Assembly: GCA_028874175.1 (NCBI GenBank)
Contig: JAPPLN010000092.1
Location: 1 to 32,133 of the forward strand
Direction: 5' to 3'
DNA from: Chloroflexota bacterium
GTDB taxonomy: Bacteria; Chloroflexota; UBA11872
Length of the DNA: 32,133 nt
Made by a program: the position numbers and the translations under genes. Every line of letters begins with the position of its first letter. Position 1 is the first letter of the stretch. Under the pieces are notes generated by a model, which did no database searches, was not told the origin of the DNA, and saw nothing but the letters and a program-made list of their open reading frames with translations. Positions 24,487-32,133 of the stretch are shown here, piece by piece.

Positions 24487-25791
24487 ATGAGCTTGGACGC
24501 GCCGGTCGCTGAACCGCGTCCCTCCGGCTGGTTCTTCACGCGCATCAGCCTGTTTTGGGTCGGCCTCTCGTTCATGTGGGGCGCCGTGAACATCCAGGTC
24601 CTGCCCTCGGTTGTGCCCGACATGGTGGGTTCGGATCTCCAGGGCACGGCCATAGGCGCGATCGTCTTCGTCGGTCTTGCCATCGCGGTCGTGGTGCAAC
24701 CCTTGGCGGGTGCGGTCAGCGACCGTGCGCGATTTCGGGTGGGACGCCGTCGACCTTTCATGCTTGCCGGCGTTCTATTCGTGATTCCGTTTCTCGTGGT
24801 CATAGGGCTGACGCCTTACTACTGGCTGTTGTTCCTGGCCGTGGTTGGCGTGCAGGTCGGCGGAAACATTGCCCACGGCCCTTACCAGGGCGTAATCCCG
24901 GATCAAGTTCCACCGCCCGCCCGCGGGCGAGCCTCGGGGTTTTTTGGCGTTGCCAATCTCATCGGCACGATTCTTGGCGCCGCGGTTGCCGGACAGTTCC
25001 TGGCCGAAGGCCAAGTGTTCGCGGCCTTGCTAACGATAGCCGTCGTGCTGGTCGCAATGTCTGTGATGACCTGGATCTTCGTGCGGGAGTCGCCGCCGCC
25101 GCCCCCGGAAACCTACGGCCCAGTCTGGAAAGAGGTCCGCCGCCGCGTTCGCGAATTACGGGGCAAGCAGGCCTTCGTCTGGCTGATGGGCTCGCGGCTT
25201 CTCTTTTTCATGGGCTTGCAGTCGATGGACAACTTTCTGCAGCTCTTCATTGGCCAGGGCCTCGGCGACGAGAGTCCTGAGGGCAAGACCACCATCGTGC
25301 TGGGCACGGTGTTGATCCTGGCTGTGCTTACGAGCATTCCCGCTGGCTGGGCATCCGACCGCTTCGGCAGGCTGCGCCTGGTGGCAACGGGCACATGCCT
25401 TGGCCTGGGATCGGCTGTCCTCCTGGTGTTTGCGCAGGACTTCATCCAGGTCGTTGCATTTGCCAGCCTGCTCGGCATCGGGTTGGGGCTGTTCACGGCT
25501 GCGGACTGGGCCGCGGCGATCGACCTGGTTCCCGATGCGCGCGCGGCGGGGCTTTACATGGGGTTGACGAACGTGGCTACGGCCGGCGGGGATGCCCTGG
25601 CAACACTCTCGGCTGGGATCGCGCTGGACGTCGTGAACCAGATTGCCCCGGGCTATGGATTTCGAGCGGTGTTTGCGCTCATGGGGCTCTATTTCCTGCT
25701 GAGCGTGGTTGTGCTGGGCAAGGTGCGTGCGCACGTGCATGCCGCACCGGAATCCCGAGTTCTCGCTCCGGAGGCACGCGAGGCCCGTTAG
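24487..25791 (+). CDS. Major facilitator transporter, sugar/cation symporter type
   Basis: A 434-residue membrane protein with about twelve hydrophobic helices. The loop between helices 2 and 3 reads GAVSDRARFRVGRRRPFML, the typical D-x-x-R-x-x-x-GRRRP signature of sucrose- and melibiose-type (GPH) symporters. A second copy in the C-terminal half reads ASDRFGRLRL. It would import a sugar or glycoside with a cation. The preceding 224 bases separate it from the divergent dehydrogenase, which suggests shared regulation. The ribosome site before ATG 24487 is weak. The tail is charged and low in structure. Substrate cannot be predicted from the sequence. Confidence 0.86.
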   Translation: MSLDAPVAEPRPSGWFFTRISLFWVGLSFMWGAVNIQVLPSVVPDMVGSDLQGTAIGAIVFVGLAIAVVVQPLAGAVSDRARFRVGRRRPFMLAGVLFVIPFLVVIGLTPYYWLLFLAVVGVQVGGNIAHGPYQGVIPDQVPPPARGRASGFFGVANLIGTILGAAVAGQFLAEGQVFAALLTIAVVLVAMSVMTWIFVRESPPPPPETYGPVWKEVRRRVRELRGKQAFVWLMGSRLLFFMGLQSMDNFLQLFIGQGLGDESPEGKTTIVLGTVLILAVLTSIPAGWASDRFGRLRLVATGTCLGLGSAVLLVFAQDFIQVVAFASLLGIGLGLFTAADWAAAIDLVPDARAAGLYMGLTNVATAGGDALATLSAGIALDVVNQIAPGYGFRAVFALMGLYFLLSVVVLGKVRAHVHAAPESRVLAPEAREAR

Positions 25792-25899
25792 CAGCCGTGA
25801 CCCGACCGCAACGCCCCGCAACGCGAGGCGTGGGCAGCAGCCGGGTCCCTTCACGTCGGAGGCGTCGCGTAGCGGTATGCGCGAATCGGAGATGTTAGG

Positions 25900-25905
25900 C
25901 ATAAT
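25900..25905 (+). promoter_or_regulatory. Candidate -10 box (CATAAT) for the small membrane protein
   Basis: CATAAT lies about 93 bases upstream of the 36-codon gene, matching TATAAT at five of six positions. No good -35 was found. If used, it would give a roughly 85-base GC-rich leader. Confidence 0.25.
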
Positions 25906-25998
25906 CTCGGGTGTGGCCCCGTCTGGCGTGTGGGCAGGGCCGGTACGTCCGAGCCAGCCCAGCCCTTATGCACGGGCCGAACTGGAGGAAGTCCGGAA

Positions 25999-26109
25999 AT
26001 GCAGACAGTTGTTTTCTATCTCGTGATTGGGGTCTCGTTTGGGGGCCTCATCATCGGACTCCTCTACTGGATTTACTCGCTGATTCGCGGCTCGGCCGAG
26101 GACGAATAG
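25999..26109 (+). CDS. 36-residue single-pass membrane protein, unknown function
   Basis: A tiny gene with strong signs of being real. GGAGGA at 25984-25989 is a near-perfect ribosome site nine bases before the ATG. The product opens MQTVVFYLV, has one hydrophobic helix over about residues 4-29 with a GG pair in its middle and aromatic residues near the end (YWIY), and closes with Arg-Gly and an acidic tail (SAEDE). This fits a small inner-membrane protein with the acidic tail probably in the cytosol. Such proteins often act as small subunits or regulators of membrane complexes. I do not recognise the family, and neither neighbour (MFS transporter upstream, convergent hisF downstream) reveals a partner. 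Confidence 0.72.
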   Translation: MQTVVFYLVIGVSFGGLIIGLLYWIYSLIRGSAEDE

Positions 26110-26209
26110 CCAGAATACCGAGGTAACGAATCAGGGCCCTGCTTCGGCACGTCTCTAACGGTTCATCTACCGCCGAACGGGGCTTCCGCGTCAGTCTGGC
26201 CTGATCACG

Positions 26210-27031
26210 TCAGGATGGGCGATTGTGCGGACCCAGCCCGCCACCGCTGGGTTGCCCGTAAGGGTCTAGTCGCGTCGGGATGCCGGCAGCCGCCAGAAAC
26301 TCCTTCGCTTCTTGCACGCTATAGACTCCGAAGTGAAAGATCGACGCGGCCAGCACCGCGTGCGCGTTGCCCAGCGTTATCGCATCCCGCAAGTGCTCGA
26401 GAGACCCGGCCCCGCCTGAGGCGATCACGGGGATCGACACAGCATCAGTTACGGCGCGCAGAAACTCCACGTCGTAGCCCTCCCGCGTTCCGTCCGCGTC
26501 GATGCTGTTGAGCACGATCTCTCCAGCGCCAAGTTCCTGCCCGCGCTGCGCGATTTCGACGGCGTCGAGGTTCGTGCGGACACGCCCGCCGTTGAGGTAG
26601 ATGGTCCAGGTCGGCGGATCGCTGTGTGAGTCGCGAAGGGCGTCAATCGAGAGCACGACGCATTGCGAACCAAACCGATCGGCGCAGGCGCGAATCAGGT
26701 CAGGGTCCTGATGAGCCGCGCTGTTGATCGAGACTTTCTCGGCGCCACTGCGTAGCATCAGGTACATATCGTCAATTGTTCGGACGCCGCCGCCGACAGA
26801 AAGCGGAATGAAAACCTGCGAGGCCACGCGCTCCACGAGGTCCACCATGATGTTGCGGCCCTCGGCCGATGCCGTGATGTCGTAGAAGACAAGCTCGTCG
26901 GCGCCTTCGCGGTCATAGCGTGCCGCCAACTCGACCGGATCTCCCGCGTCAATGTCGGCCGAGAAACGAACGCCGCGTACGTTGCGCCCGTTCTTCACGT
27001 CCAAACACGGGATCACGCGGCGCGTGAGCAT
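26210..27031 (-). CDS. hisF: Imidazole glycerol phosphate synthase, cyclase subunit HisF
   Basis: A 273-residue TIM-barrel enzyme. With HisH it uses ammonia to turn PRFAR into imidazole glycerol phosphate and AICAR, a middle step of histidine biosynthesis. Catalytic Asp11 (CLDVKNGR) and Asp130 (SIDAL) sit at the standard positions. The phosphate-binding loops SVGGGVR and ASGGAGS are intact. The last 20 or so residues (proline- and glycine-rich) extend beyond the usual end. It lies three bases after hisA and is the final gene of the long minus-strand operon. Confidence 0.97.
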   Translation of the reverse strand: MLTRRVIPCLDVKNGRNVRGVRFSADIDAGDPVELAARYDREGADELVFYDITASAEGRNIMVDLVERVASQVFIPLSVGGGVRTIDDMYLMLRSGAEKVSINSAAHQDPDLIRACADRFGSQCVVLSIDALRDSHSDPPTWTIYLNGGRVRTNLDAVEIAQRGQELGAGEIVLNSIDADGTREGYDVEFLRAVTDAVSIPVIASGGAGSLEHLRDAITLGNAHAVLAASIFHFGVYSVQEAKEFLAAAGIPTRLDPYGQPSGGGLGPHNRPS

Positions 27032-27034
27032 CGG

Positions 27035-27760
27035 CTAGGCTCGCGCGGCGCGTCGCGCGTCGGCCAGCGTGACGGCTCCGGTATACAGGGCCCGTCCAAT
27101 GATTACCCCGGCGGCTCCGATTCCGGCGAGCTGCGACACATCGTTTTGGCTATGCACCCCGCCGGAAGCGATGACGCGCAGTTGTTGACCATGGCGTCGA
27201 ACCAACTCGGCCGTGCCGTCAAAGTTCGGCTGCGCCAGCATGCCGTCGCGGTTTACATCGGTGAAGACGAGCGCCGCCGCGCCCGCCTCTGCCGCGGCCG
27301 CGGCCAATTCAGTTGCGGTCATCGAACTGTCTTCCGCCCACGCTTCGATTGCGACCTGGCCGTTGCGGGCATCCACGCCAACGGCGATGCGACCGGGGAA
27401 TGCCTGGACCGCAGCAGGTACGAGGTCGGGATCGCGCACGGCGGCGGTGCCAATGACGACGCGGGCCGCGCCGGCGTCAAGAACTTCGCGAACCGCCTGT
27501 AGGCTTCGGATGCCGCCGCCGACCTGCACAGGAACGGATCCGGCGAGGCGGATGATTTCGCTCACGAGCGTGCCGTGCGTGCGCACGGCGCTGCGCGCGG
27601 CGTCCAGATCCACAAGGTGGATCCAGTCAGTCCCGCTGTCGACGAAGTAGCGAGCGGCCTCGCGTGGATCCTCGTAGAACATCGTCTCGCGAGCAAAGTC
27701 GCCCTGGATGAGGTTGACGCACTTGCCCCCGCGTATGTCTATGGCGGCGTAAATGTCCAT
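27035..27760 (-). CDS. hisA: ProFAR isomerase HisA
   Basis: A 241-residue TIM-barrel isomerase that converts ProFAR to PRFAR, the substrate of HisF-HisH. Catalytic Asp8 (AIDIRGGKCVNL) and Asp129 (GVDARNG) are present, as are the two phosphate-binding loops (QVGGGIR, IASGGVHS). RDGM replaces the common RDGT near the second active-site segment. Length is normal. In some actinobacteria a related PriA enzyme also serves tryptophan synthesis, but the motif around Asp129 does not by itself decide this. It lies three bases after hisH. Confidence 0.96.
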   Translation of the reverse strand: MDIYAAIDIRGGKCVNLIQGDFARETMFYEDPREAARYFVDSGTDWIHLVDLDAARSAVRTHGTLVSEIIRLAGSVPVQVGGGIRSLQAVREVLDAGAARVVIGTAAVRDPDLVPAAVQAFPGRIAVGVDARNGQVAIEAWAEDSSMTATELAAAAAEAGAAALVFTDVNRDGMLAQPNFDGTAELVRRHGQQLRVIASGGVHSQNDVSQLAGIGAAGVIIGRALYTGAVTLADARRAARA

Positions 27761-27763
27761 GGG

Positions 27764-28393
27764 TCAGTCGAACTCTGGTGCCGGAGTCTGGCCGGCCACG
27801 CGAATGAAATTTGCATAGATCCGCAATCCCACAAGACCGCTCTTTTCGGGGTGAAACTGGGTCGCGTACAGGTGGTCGCGACGTACGACGCTTGTGAACT
27901 CCAGACCATAGTCGGTCGTGCCGGAGACGCGGGCCTCATCGGAAGGCCGGGCGTAGTAGGAGTGCACGAAGTAAAAGTTGGAGTCCTGCGGTACGCCCGC
28001 GAACAAGGGGGAATCGCCGACTTGCCGCACCTGATTCCAGCCCATGTGCGGAACTTCCAAGCCCGCTGGAAAGCGAACGACTTCGCCGGGAAGCACACCC
28101 AGGCACGGCGTTTCATTGTCCTCTTCGCTGCGGTCAAACAAGACCTGGAGTCCCATGCAGATCCCCAGATAGGGAGTGCCGCGCGCGATAGCGGTAACAA
28201 CCGGATCGTCCACACGTGCATTGCGCAGACCGCGCATCGTGTCGGCCGCGGCACCCACGCCGGGAAGAACAACTGCGTCCGCGGCGGCTACGGCAGCCGG
28301 ATCGGCCGTGACGGCAAAGCTTGCGCCAACGCGTTTGAGCGCCCGCGCCACGCTATGGATATTGCCCGCACCGTAGTCGACGACAGCGATCAT
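27764..28393 (-). CDS. hisH: Imidazole glycerol phosphate synthase, glutaminase subunit HisH
   Basis: A 209-residue class I glutamine amidotransferase that supplies ammonia to HisF. The triad is Cys79 (GICMGLQ), His181 and Glu183 (QFHPEKSG). VLPGVGA at 42-48 is the oxyanion-strand motif of the family. Its ATG overlaps the hisS stop codon by four bases, so translation is probably coupled. Length and order (hisH-hisA-hisF) are standard. Confidence 0.97.
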   Translation of the reverse strand: MIAVVDYGAGNIHSVARALKRVGASFAVTADPAAVAAADAVVLPGVGAAADTMRGLRNARVDDPVVTAIARGTPYLGICMGLQVLFDRSEEDNETPCLGVLPGEVVRFPAGLEVPHMGWNQVRQVGDSPLFAGVPQDSNFYFVHSYYARPSDEARVSGTTDYGLEFTSVVRRDHLYATQFHPEKSGLVGLRIYANFIRVAGQTPAPEFD

Positions 28394-29658
28394 GATTCGC
28401 CTGTCAAGACAGCCTGGATTCGATTCACGGCGTCAGCGTGACGAACCTCGACCTGAGCGTCGCCGTTGAGCGGCTTGAGCGCCACGACGCCCCGTTGCAG
28501 CTCCCGCGTACCGATCAGGATCGCCACTCGTGCCTGCGATCGGCTCGCGCGGCGCAAGTGCGAGCGCGGACTGGCCCCACGGAAGCCGCACTCGACACCG
28601 ATGCCCGCGTGACGAAGCTGGCGAGCAAGCCGCATTGCGTCGGCGACAGCAGCTTCGACCAGCGGCGCCACATAGGCGTCAGTGATTCGAGGATCGCGTG
28701 CGGTCAAGCCGTGGCGCTCAAGGTTGAGCAGCACGCGTTCGATGCCGCTGCCAAATCCAACGCCGGGCACGTGGTTCGCTCCAATCAGTTCAGCCAGGTA
28801 GTCGTAGCGTCCGCCACCTCCCACCGTGCTCTGAGAACCAGCGTCGGGTGGGACAAATTCGAAGACTGTGCGGTTGTAGTAGTCCAGACCGCGAACTAGG
28901 CGATGGTTGATCGCGAACGGTATCTCAAGCGATTCCAACAGCCTTTGGAGCACATCAAAGTGGGCGCGCGCGGGTTTGCCAAGAAAGTCCAGCGACCGCG
29001 GCGCGCCTTCGCACAGTTCGGCGACCGCCGGGTTCTTGGAATCGAGGATCCGGAGCGGGTTGGACGTCAGCCGCTCGCGACTTTCGGAGTCCAAGTGGTC
29101 GGCCATGGGCGTGAAGTAGTCCACGAGCGCCCGCCGATATGCGGGTCGGGTGTCCGGGTCTCCTAGTGAGTTCAATTCAAGCTGCAGGTCGTCGATCCCT
29201 AGGGTCCGGTACGTAGACCAGAGCAGGTCAATCACCTCAGCGTCGACGGCCGGACTTGCATCCCCGAGCGCTTCGGCGCCAATCTGGTGATGTTCCCGAT
29301 AGCGGCCCGCCTGTGGTCGGTCGTAGCGAAATATTGGGGTGATGTAGTAGAGCTTTACGGGCTGCGGCAAGTTGTGTAGGCCGTTTTGAACGTAGGCGCG
29401 TACGACGGGCGCCGTGCCTTCGGACCGAAGCGTTAGTGAGTCACCACCACGGTCCTGGAAGATATACATCTCCTTCTGCGCAAGGTCTGTCGCATCGCCG
29501 GTCGTACGGGTGAACAACTCGCTTCGCTCAATCGTAGGCGTACTTATCGGTGCAAATCCGCGCAGTTCACACTGGCGCTCAAAGGTCGCGGCAACCAAAC
29601 GCCAGGCAGGCGCCATGTCCGGAAGGCGATCGGCAGTCCCCCGCGGACGCTGAATCAC
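28390..29658 (-). CDS. hisS: Histidyl-tRNA synthetase
   Basis: A 422-residue class II aminoacyl-tRNA synthetase that charges tRNA-His. Motif 2 is visible in LRSEGTAPVVRAY, the histidine-binding signatures in VRGLDYYNRTVFE and GGGGRYDYL, and motif 3 in GFGSGIERVLL. The C-terminal anticodon domain (from about residue 325) is present. Full length for the bacterial enzyme. It sits directly upstream of hisH-hisA-hisF with a 4-bp overlap, and is itself overlapped by four bases by the DUF167 gene. The synthetase may therefore share one transcript with the pathway that makes its amino acid. Confidence 0.97.
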   Translation of the reverse strand: MIQRPRGTADRLPDMAPAWRLVAATFERQCELRGFAPISTPTIERSELFTRTTGDATDLAQKEMYIFQDRGGDSLTLRSEGTAPVVRAYVQNGLHNLPQPVKLYYITPIFRYDRPQAGRYREHHQIGAEALGDASPAVDAEVIDLLWSTYRTLGIDDLQLELNSLGDPDTRPAYRRALVDYFTPMADHLDSESRERLTSNPLRILDSKNPAVAELCEGAPRSLDFLGKPARAHFDVLQRLLESLEIPFAINHRLVRGLDYYNRTVFEFVPPDAGSQSTVGGGGRYDYLAELIGANHVPGVGFGSGIERVLLNLERHGLTARDPRITDAYVAPLVEAAVADAMRLARQLRHAGIGVECGFRGASPRSHLRRASRSQARVAILIGTRELQRGVVALKPLNGDAQVEVRHADAVNRIQAVLTGES

Positions 29659-29939
29659 GAGTCAATCTCCAAGCTCGCCAGTGCCACTCCTGTGCCGGGG
29701 GGATCGTCGGTGGTCACGGCCATACGCTCTTCCAGGACCTGTGCACCGCGATTGATGCTGATCTCACGGCGGCGCAGATTCAGTGCCTTGGCCAGCAGGT
29801 CAATTCGGGCACGGTGGGCGCGGCCATGGGTCGGCGGCGCAGCGGTGTGAGCAGCTAGCGACCCGGCACCCTGTCGCCGCAGGTCACTAAGTCGTGCTCG
29901 CGGAGTAGCTCGGGCACGGAGTCGCACTGTGATCGGCAT
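29655..29939 (-). CDS. DUF167 (YggU-family) protein, divergent
   Basis: A 94-residue member of the YggU/DUF167 family, small alpha/beta proteins of unknown biochemical function. Recognition rests on the central APPTHGRAHRARIDLLAKAL, which corresponds to the family's ApPvxGkAN...LLAk core, and on INRGAQVLEERMAV at the end. The family's conserved GKAN is GRAH here, and the N-terminal strand is arginine-rich, so this copy is divergent. Its stop overlaps hisS by four bases. In many bacteria yggU lies next to yggT and yggS, as it does here. Confidence 0.75.
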   Translation of the reverse strand: MPITVRLRARATPRARLSDLRRQGAGSLAAHTAAPPTHGRAHRARIDLLAKALNLRRREISINRGAQVLEERMAVTTDDPPGTGVALASLEIDS

Positions 29940-29962
29940 GTGGAGGCTCAGTCATCGATCAC

Positions 29963-30223
29963 TCATCCAAGTGCGAGTGAGCGCACAAGGTTCCAGAGCA
30001 CCTGGATCACCAGGATCGCGATGAGCGGAGAGAGATCAATCATCCAGGATTCAGGTAGTGCCCGGCGGATCGGGCCCAGGATCGGCTCCGTCACGTCGAT
30101 CAGGAGTCGCATAAATGGGTGAGAGGGGTCCCGGACGAACCAGGAGAGGATTGCGCGACCGATGATGGCAAAGACGATGATTGTCACCAGCCAGTCGAGA
30201 AGTTGGACGAGTGCTACCAGCAC
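29963..30223 (-). CDS. yggT: YggT-family membrane protein
   Basis: An 86-residue membrane protein with two hydrophobic helices (about 5-25 and 62-84) joined by a loop. It carries the family pattern of ILSWF followed by PHPFMR-like and EPILGPIRR segments. Family members (YlmG in Gram-positive bacteria) lie near division genes and have been linked to membrane, septum and nucleoid organisation; their exact role is unresolved. It follows yggS by six bases. Confidence 0.93.
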   Translation of the reverse strand: MLVALVQLLDWLVTIIVFAIIGRAILSWFVRDPSHPFMRLLIDVTEPILGPIRRALPESWMIDLSPLIAILVIQVLWNLVRSLALG

Positions 30224-30229
30224 GCTGAG

Positions 30230-30940
30230 CTAGGAACCTGGAGCCGAGGAACGCGCCCCAAAGATAGCGCGTCCAACGCGAATGATCGTGGCGCCTTCCA
30301 CGAGCGCCGCGTCAAGGTCGTCAGTCATGCCCATAGAGAGTTCGGCAATCGGCTGGTTGGGCAGGCTAACTCGCAGGGCGTCCCGCTCATCACGCAACCG
30401 GCGAAAGCAGGCGCGGCTGGCCGCCACGTCACTGCCGATTGGACCTATCGTCATCAGTCCGCGCAATGTCAGGCCAGTCTCGCGATCAATGACGGACGCC
30501 AACTCCGACAGACCTAAGGGCTCAATGCCACCCTGCGTCTGAGCACCGGTGAGATTGATCTGGATCAGCACGTCGCACGGACGGCTTTCTCGCACAGCCT
30601 CGAGGCGGCGCGCCAAGCGCACCGAATCCACCGAGTGGATCAGCGAGAAGAGTTGCGTTGCAACGCGCGCCTTATTGCGCTGTAAGTGGCCGACGAGATG
30701 CCAGCGTCCTCCTCCGACTTGGGGGATCTTGGCCTGCGCTTCCTGTACCCGATTTTCACCCAGTTCACTCAGCCCCGCTGCCAGACCGTGCCGCACCGTT
30801 TCCGCGCCAAAGGTCTTGCACACAGCCACCAGTGTTACTGAATCCGGCGAACGGCTGGCCTCGCGGCAGACCGCAGCGATTCGTGCCCGGATCATCGCCA
30901 CCCGCGCGGCAATCCCGGCGGCTGCATCGACCTGTGTCAT
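30230..30940 (-). CDS. yggS: Pyridoxal phosphate homeostasis protein (YggS/PLPBP)
   Basis: A 236-residue PLP-binding protein of the alanine racemase fold type that buffers free pyridoxal phosphate and affects vitamin B6 and amino acid balance; no enzyme activity is established. Lys42 in AVCKTF is the Schiff-base lysine. GENRVQEA, HLVGHLQRNKA, LSMGMTDD and the closing IRVGRAIFG are the expected cofactor-pocket motifs. It begins 19 bases after ftsZ. The ftsZ-yggS-yggT order is like the ylm division cluster of Gram-positive bacteria (ylmE, ylmG), but sepF (ylmF) is not between them. Confidence 0.95.
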   Translation of the reverse strand: MTQVDAAAGIAARVAMIRARIAAVCREASRSPDSVTLVAVCKTFGAETVRHGLAAGLSELGENRVQEAQAKIPQVGGGRWHLVGHLQRNKARVATQLFSLIHSVDSVRLARRLEAVRESRPCDVLIQINLTGAQTQGGIEPLGLSELASVIDRETGLTLRGLMTIGPIGSDVAASRACFRRLRDERDALRVSLPNQPIAELSMGMTDDLDAALVEGATIIRVGRAIFGARSSAPGS

Positions 30941-30959
30941 GCTCTGGTGCAGAAGCGGA

Positions 30960-32133
30960 TCAGCGGCCCTCCGAGCGGCGGCGCAGAAAGGCCGGAATCT
31001 CCACTTCGCTCGACTCGCGCGAGCGGCTCGAGAAATCGAGCTCGCGGACCACCGGGCTGCTCGATATCCGAGAACTGCGCCGGCGTGTCGGACGCGCCTC
31101 AGCCGTACCGGTCTGGAACCCGGTCGCGATGACCGTTACCTGCAGGCGACCTTCCATGGCCTCGTCGATGACCGTCCCAAAGATGATGTTGGCATTCGGC
31201 TCCGCAGCCTTGGCCACGATGTCGGCGGCCTCGTTCACTTCATGTAGCGTCATGTCCGGGCCGCCGGTGAAGTTAAGAAGCACACCCCGTGCGCCATCCA
31301 CCGACACGTTAAGCAGGGGGCTGTTGAGGGCCTGCTGAATCGCTTCCGTGGCTCGGTCTTCGCCTTGGGCCTCGCCAATGGCCATCAAGGCTGTGCCGGA
31401 CTCCGTCATCACCGCACGCACGTCGTTGAAGTCGAGGTTTATCAGGCCTGGCTGTGTTATCAGGTCGGAAACACCCTGGATACCCTGGCGCAGCACGTCG
31501 TCCGCCAGAGCAAAGGCCTCAGTCACCGACATCTTCGGGTCGGCGACCGCAAGCAACTGCTGGTTTGGAATCATGACGAGGGTGTCGACGCGCTCTTGGA
31601 GGTTTCGGATGCCTTCCTCGGCGTAACGGGCACGCGTGCTGCCCTCGAAGTCGAACGGTCGAGTTACGACACCGACCGTGAGCGCACCGGATTCGCGCGC
31701 GACGTCGGCCACCACTGGTGCGCCGCCGGTGCCGGTTCCACCACCCATGCCGGCGGCGATGAAGACCATGTCGGCACCTTCTACAGCTTCGCGAATCTCA
31801 TCCATGGACTCTTCGGCGGCCTTCTGTCCCAGTGAAGGCTGGCCACCCGAGCCGAGGCCGCGCGTTGCCTTGTCGCCGACGCGGATTCGTGTAGGTGCGC
31901 TGGACCGCACCAGCGCTTGGGCGTCGGTGTTGACCGCAATGAAGTCGACGCCCTGCACATGCTCTTCGATCATTCGGTCGACGGCGTTGCTTCCGCCGCC
32001 ACCAATGCCGACGACCTTTAGTTCGGCTAGAGAGTCACCGCCGAGCGGATGGCGCGACTCCCGTCCTGTCGCCCCCGCACGCGGCTCACCATCGGGACCC
32101 GTCAGCCGCGTGATTCGACTTCCACCGCGGCCT
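30960..32133 (-). CDS. ftsZ: Cell division protein FtsZ (5' end outside the window)
   Basis: Bacterial tubulin homologue that polymerises with GTP into the division ring. Only the part down from 32133 is visible. The GTP-binding start (LKVVGIGGGGSNAVDRM), the tubulin signature GGGTGTGGAP, the T7-loop region (NLDFNDVRA) and a C-terminal conserved tail SEVEIPAFLRRR are all present. The frame is open across the window edge, with no ATG, GTG or TTG in frame between 31974 and 32133. At least 35 residues rich in Gly, Arg and Pro therefore precede the globular domain, a longer N-terminal extension than usual. First gene seen of the eight-gene operon leading to hisF. Confidence 0.95.
   Translation of the reverse strand, partial: GRGGSRITRLTGPDGEPRAGATGRESRHPLGGDSLAELKVVGIGGGGSNAVDRMIEEHVQGVDFIAVNTDAQALVRSSAPTRIRVGDKATRGLGSGGQPSLGQKAAEESMDEIREAVEGADMVFIAAGMGGGTGTGGAPVVADVARESGALTVGVVTRPFDFEGSTRARYAEEGIRNLQERVDTLVMIPNQQLLAVADPKMSVTEAFALADDVLRQGIQGVSDLITQPGLINLDFNDVRAVMTESGTALMAIGEAQGEDRATEAIQQALNSPLLNVSVDGARGVLLNFTGGPDMTLHEVNEAADIVAKAAEPNANIIFGTVIDEAMEGRLQVTVIATGFQTGTAEARPTRRRSSRISSSPVVRELDFSSRSRESSEVEIPAFLRRRSEGR

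Noticed and set aside
25984-26100. AGGAAGTCCGG resembling the conserved 5' segment of RNase P RNA
   Set aside because: The similarity is short, the rest of the RNase P core is absent, and the stretch is explained by a ribosome site and a small gene.
26200-26214. CCTGA...TCAGG inverted repeat at the end of hisF as a terminator
   Set aside because: Only a 5-bp stem, overlapping the stop codon, and no T-tract.

Overview
The window is GC-rich bacterial chromosomal DNA, densely packed, with many short spacings and 4-bp overlaps between genes. The organism is most likely an uncultured member of the Chloroflexota or a similar free-living or sponge-associated lineage. This is inference from gene content: paired Gfo/Idh/MocA dehydrogenases, sugar isomerase and MOSC genes, an FtsZ ending in an IPAFLRRR-type tail, and a single-cluster polyketide synthase. 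No marker in the window proves it.

Layout. Positions 1-636 are non-coding: a 50-base C run at the edge, then REP-like repeats and palindromes. From 637 to 2581 a Gfo/Idh/MocA dehydrogenase overlaps an AAC(3)-like acetyltransferase on the plus strand. From 2706 to 5624 on the minus strand lies a membrane-domain pair, a flotillin and an NfeD/ClpP-type membrane serine protease. A 580-base gap holds a probable gene remnant. At 6205-7944 is an NCS2 permease with an unusual cytoplasmic tail.

From 20689 down to 7959, all on the minus strand, lies a compact polyketide or branched-lipid cluster: a large synthase (KS-AT-DH-cMT-ER-KR-ACP-KS-degenerate AT, split by a single-base frameshift in a C7 run), then a free-standing acyl carrier protein, an Sfp-type phosphopantetheinyl transferase and an alpha/beta hydrolase. 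The synthase can be read as an iterative, fully reducing, C-methylating module. Its terminal KS with a dead AT may pass the chain to the free ACP, and the hydrolase may release it. A tRNA-Leu(GAG) gene sits just upstream of the synthase.

From 21062 to 25791 are catabolic and transport genes: a class I amidotransferase-like hydrolase, a divergent sugar isomerase overlapping a MOSC protein, a second Gfo/Idh/MocA enzyme, and a divergent MFS sugar-type transporter. A 36-residue membrane protein with a strong ribosome site follows at 25999.

From 32133 down to 26210 eight minus-strand genes form one apparent operon: ftsZ (5' end outside the window), yggS, yggT, a DUF167 gene, hisS, hisH, hisA, hisF. 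It joins cell division housekeeping with histidyl-tRNA charging and the middle of histidine biosynthesis. HisH and HisF form the glutamine-dependent imidazole glycerol phosphate synthase, and HisA makes its substrate.
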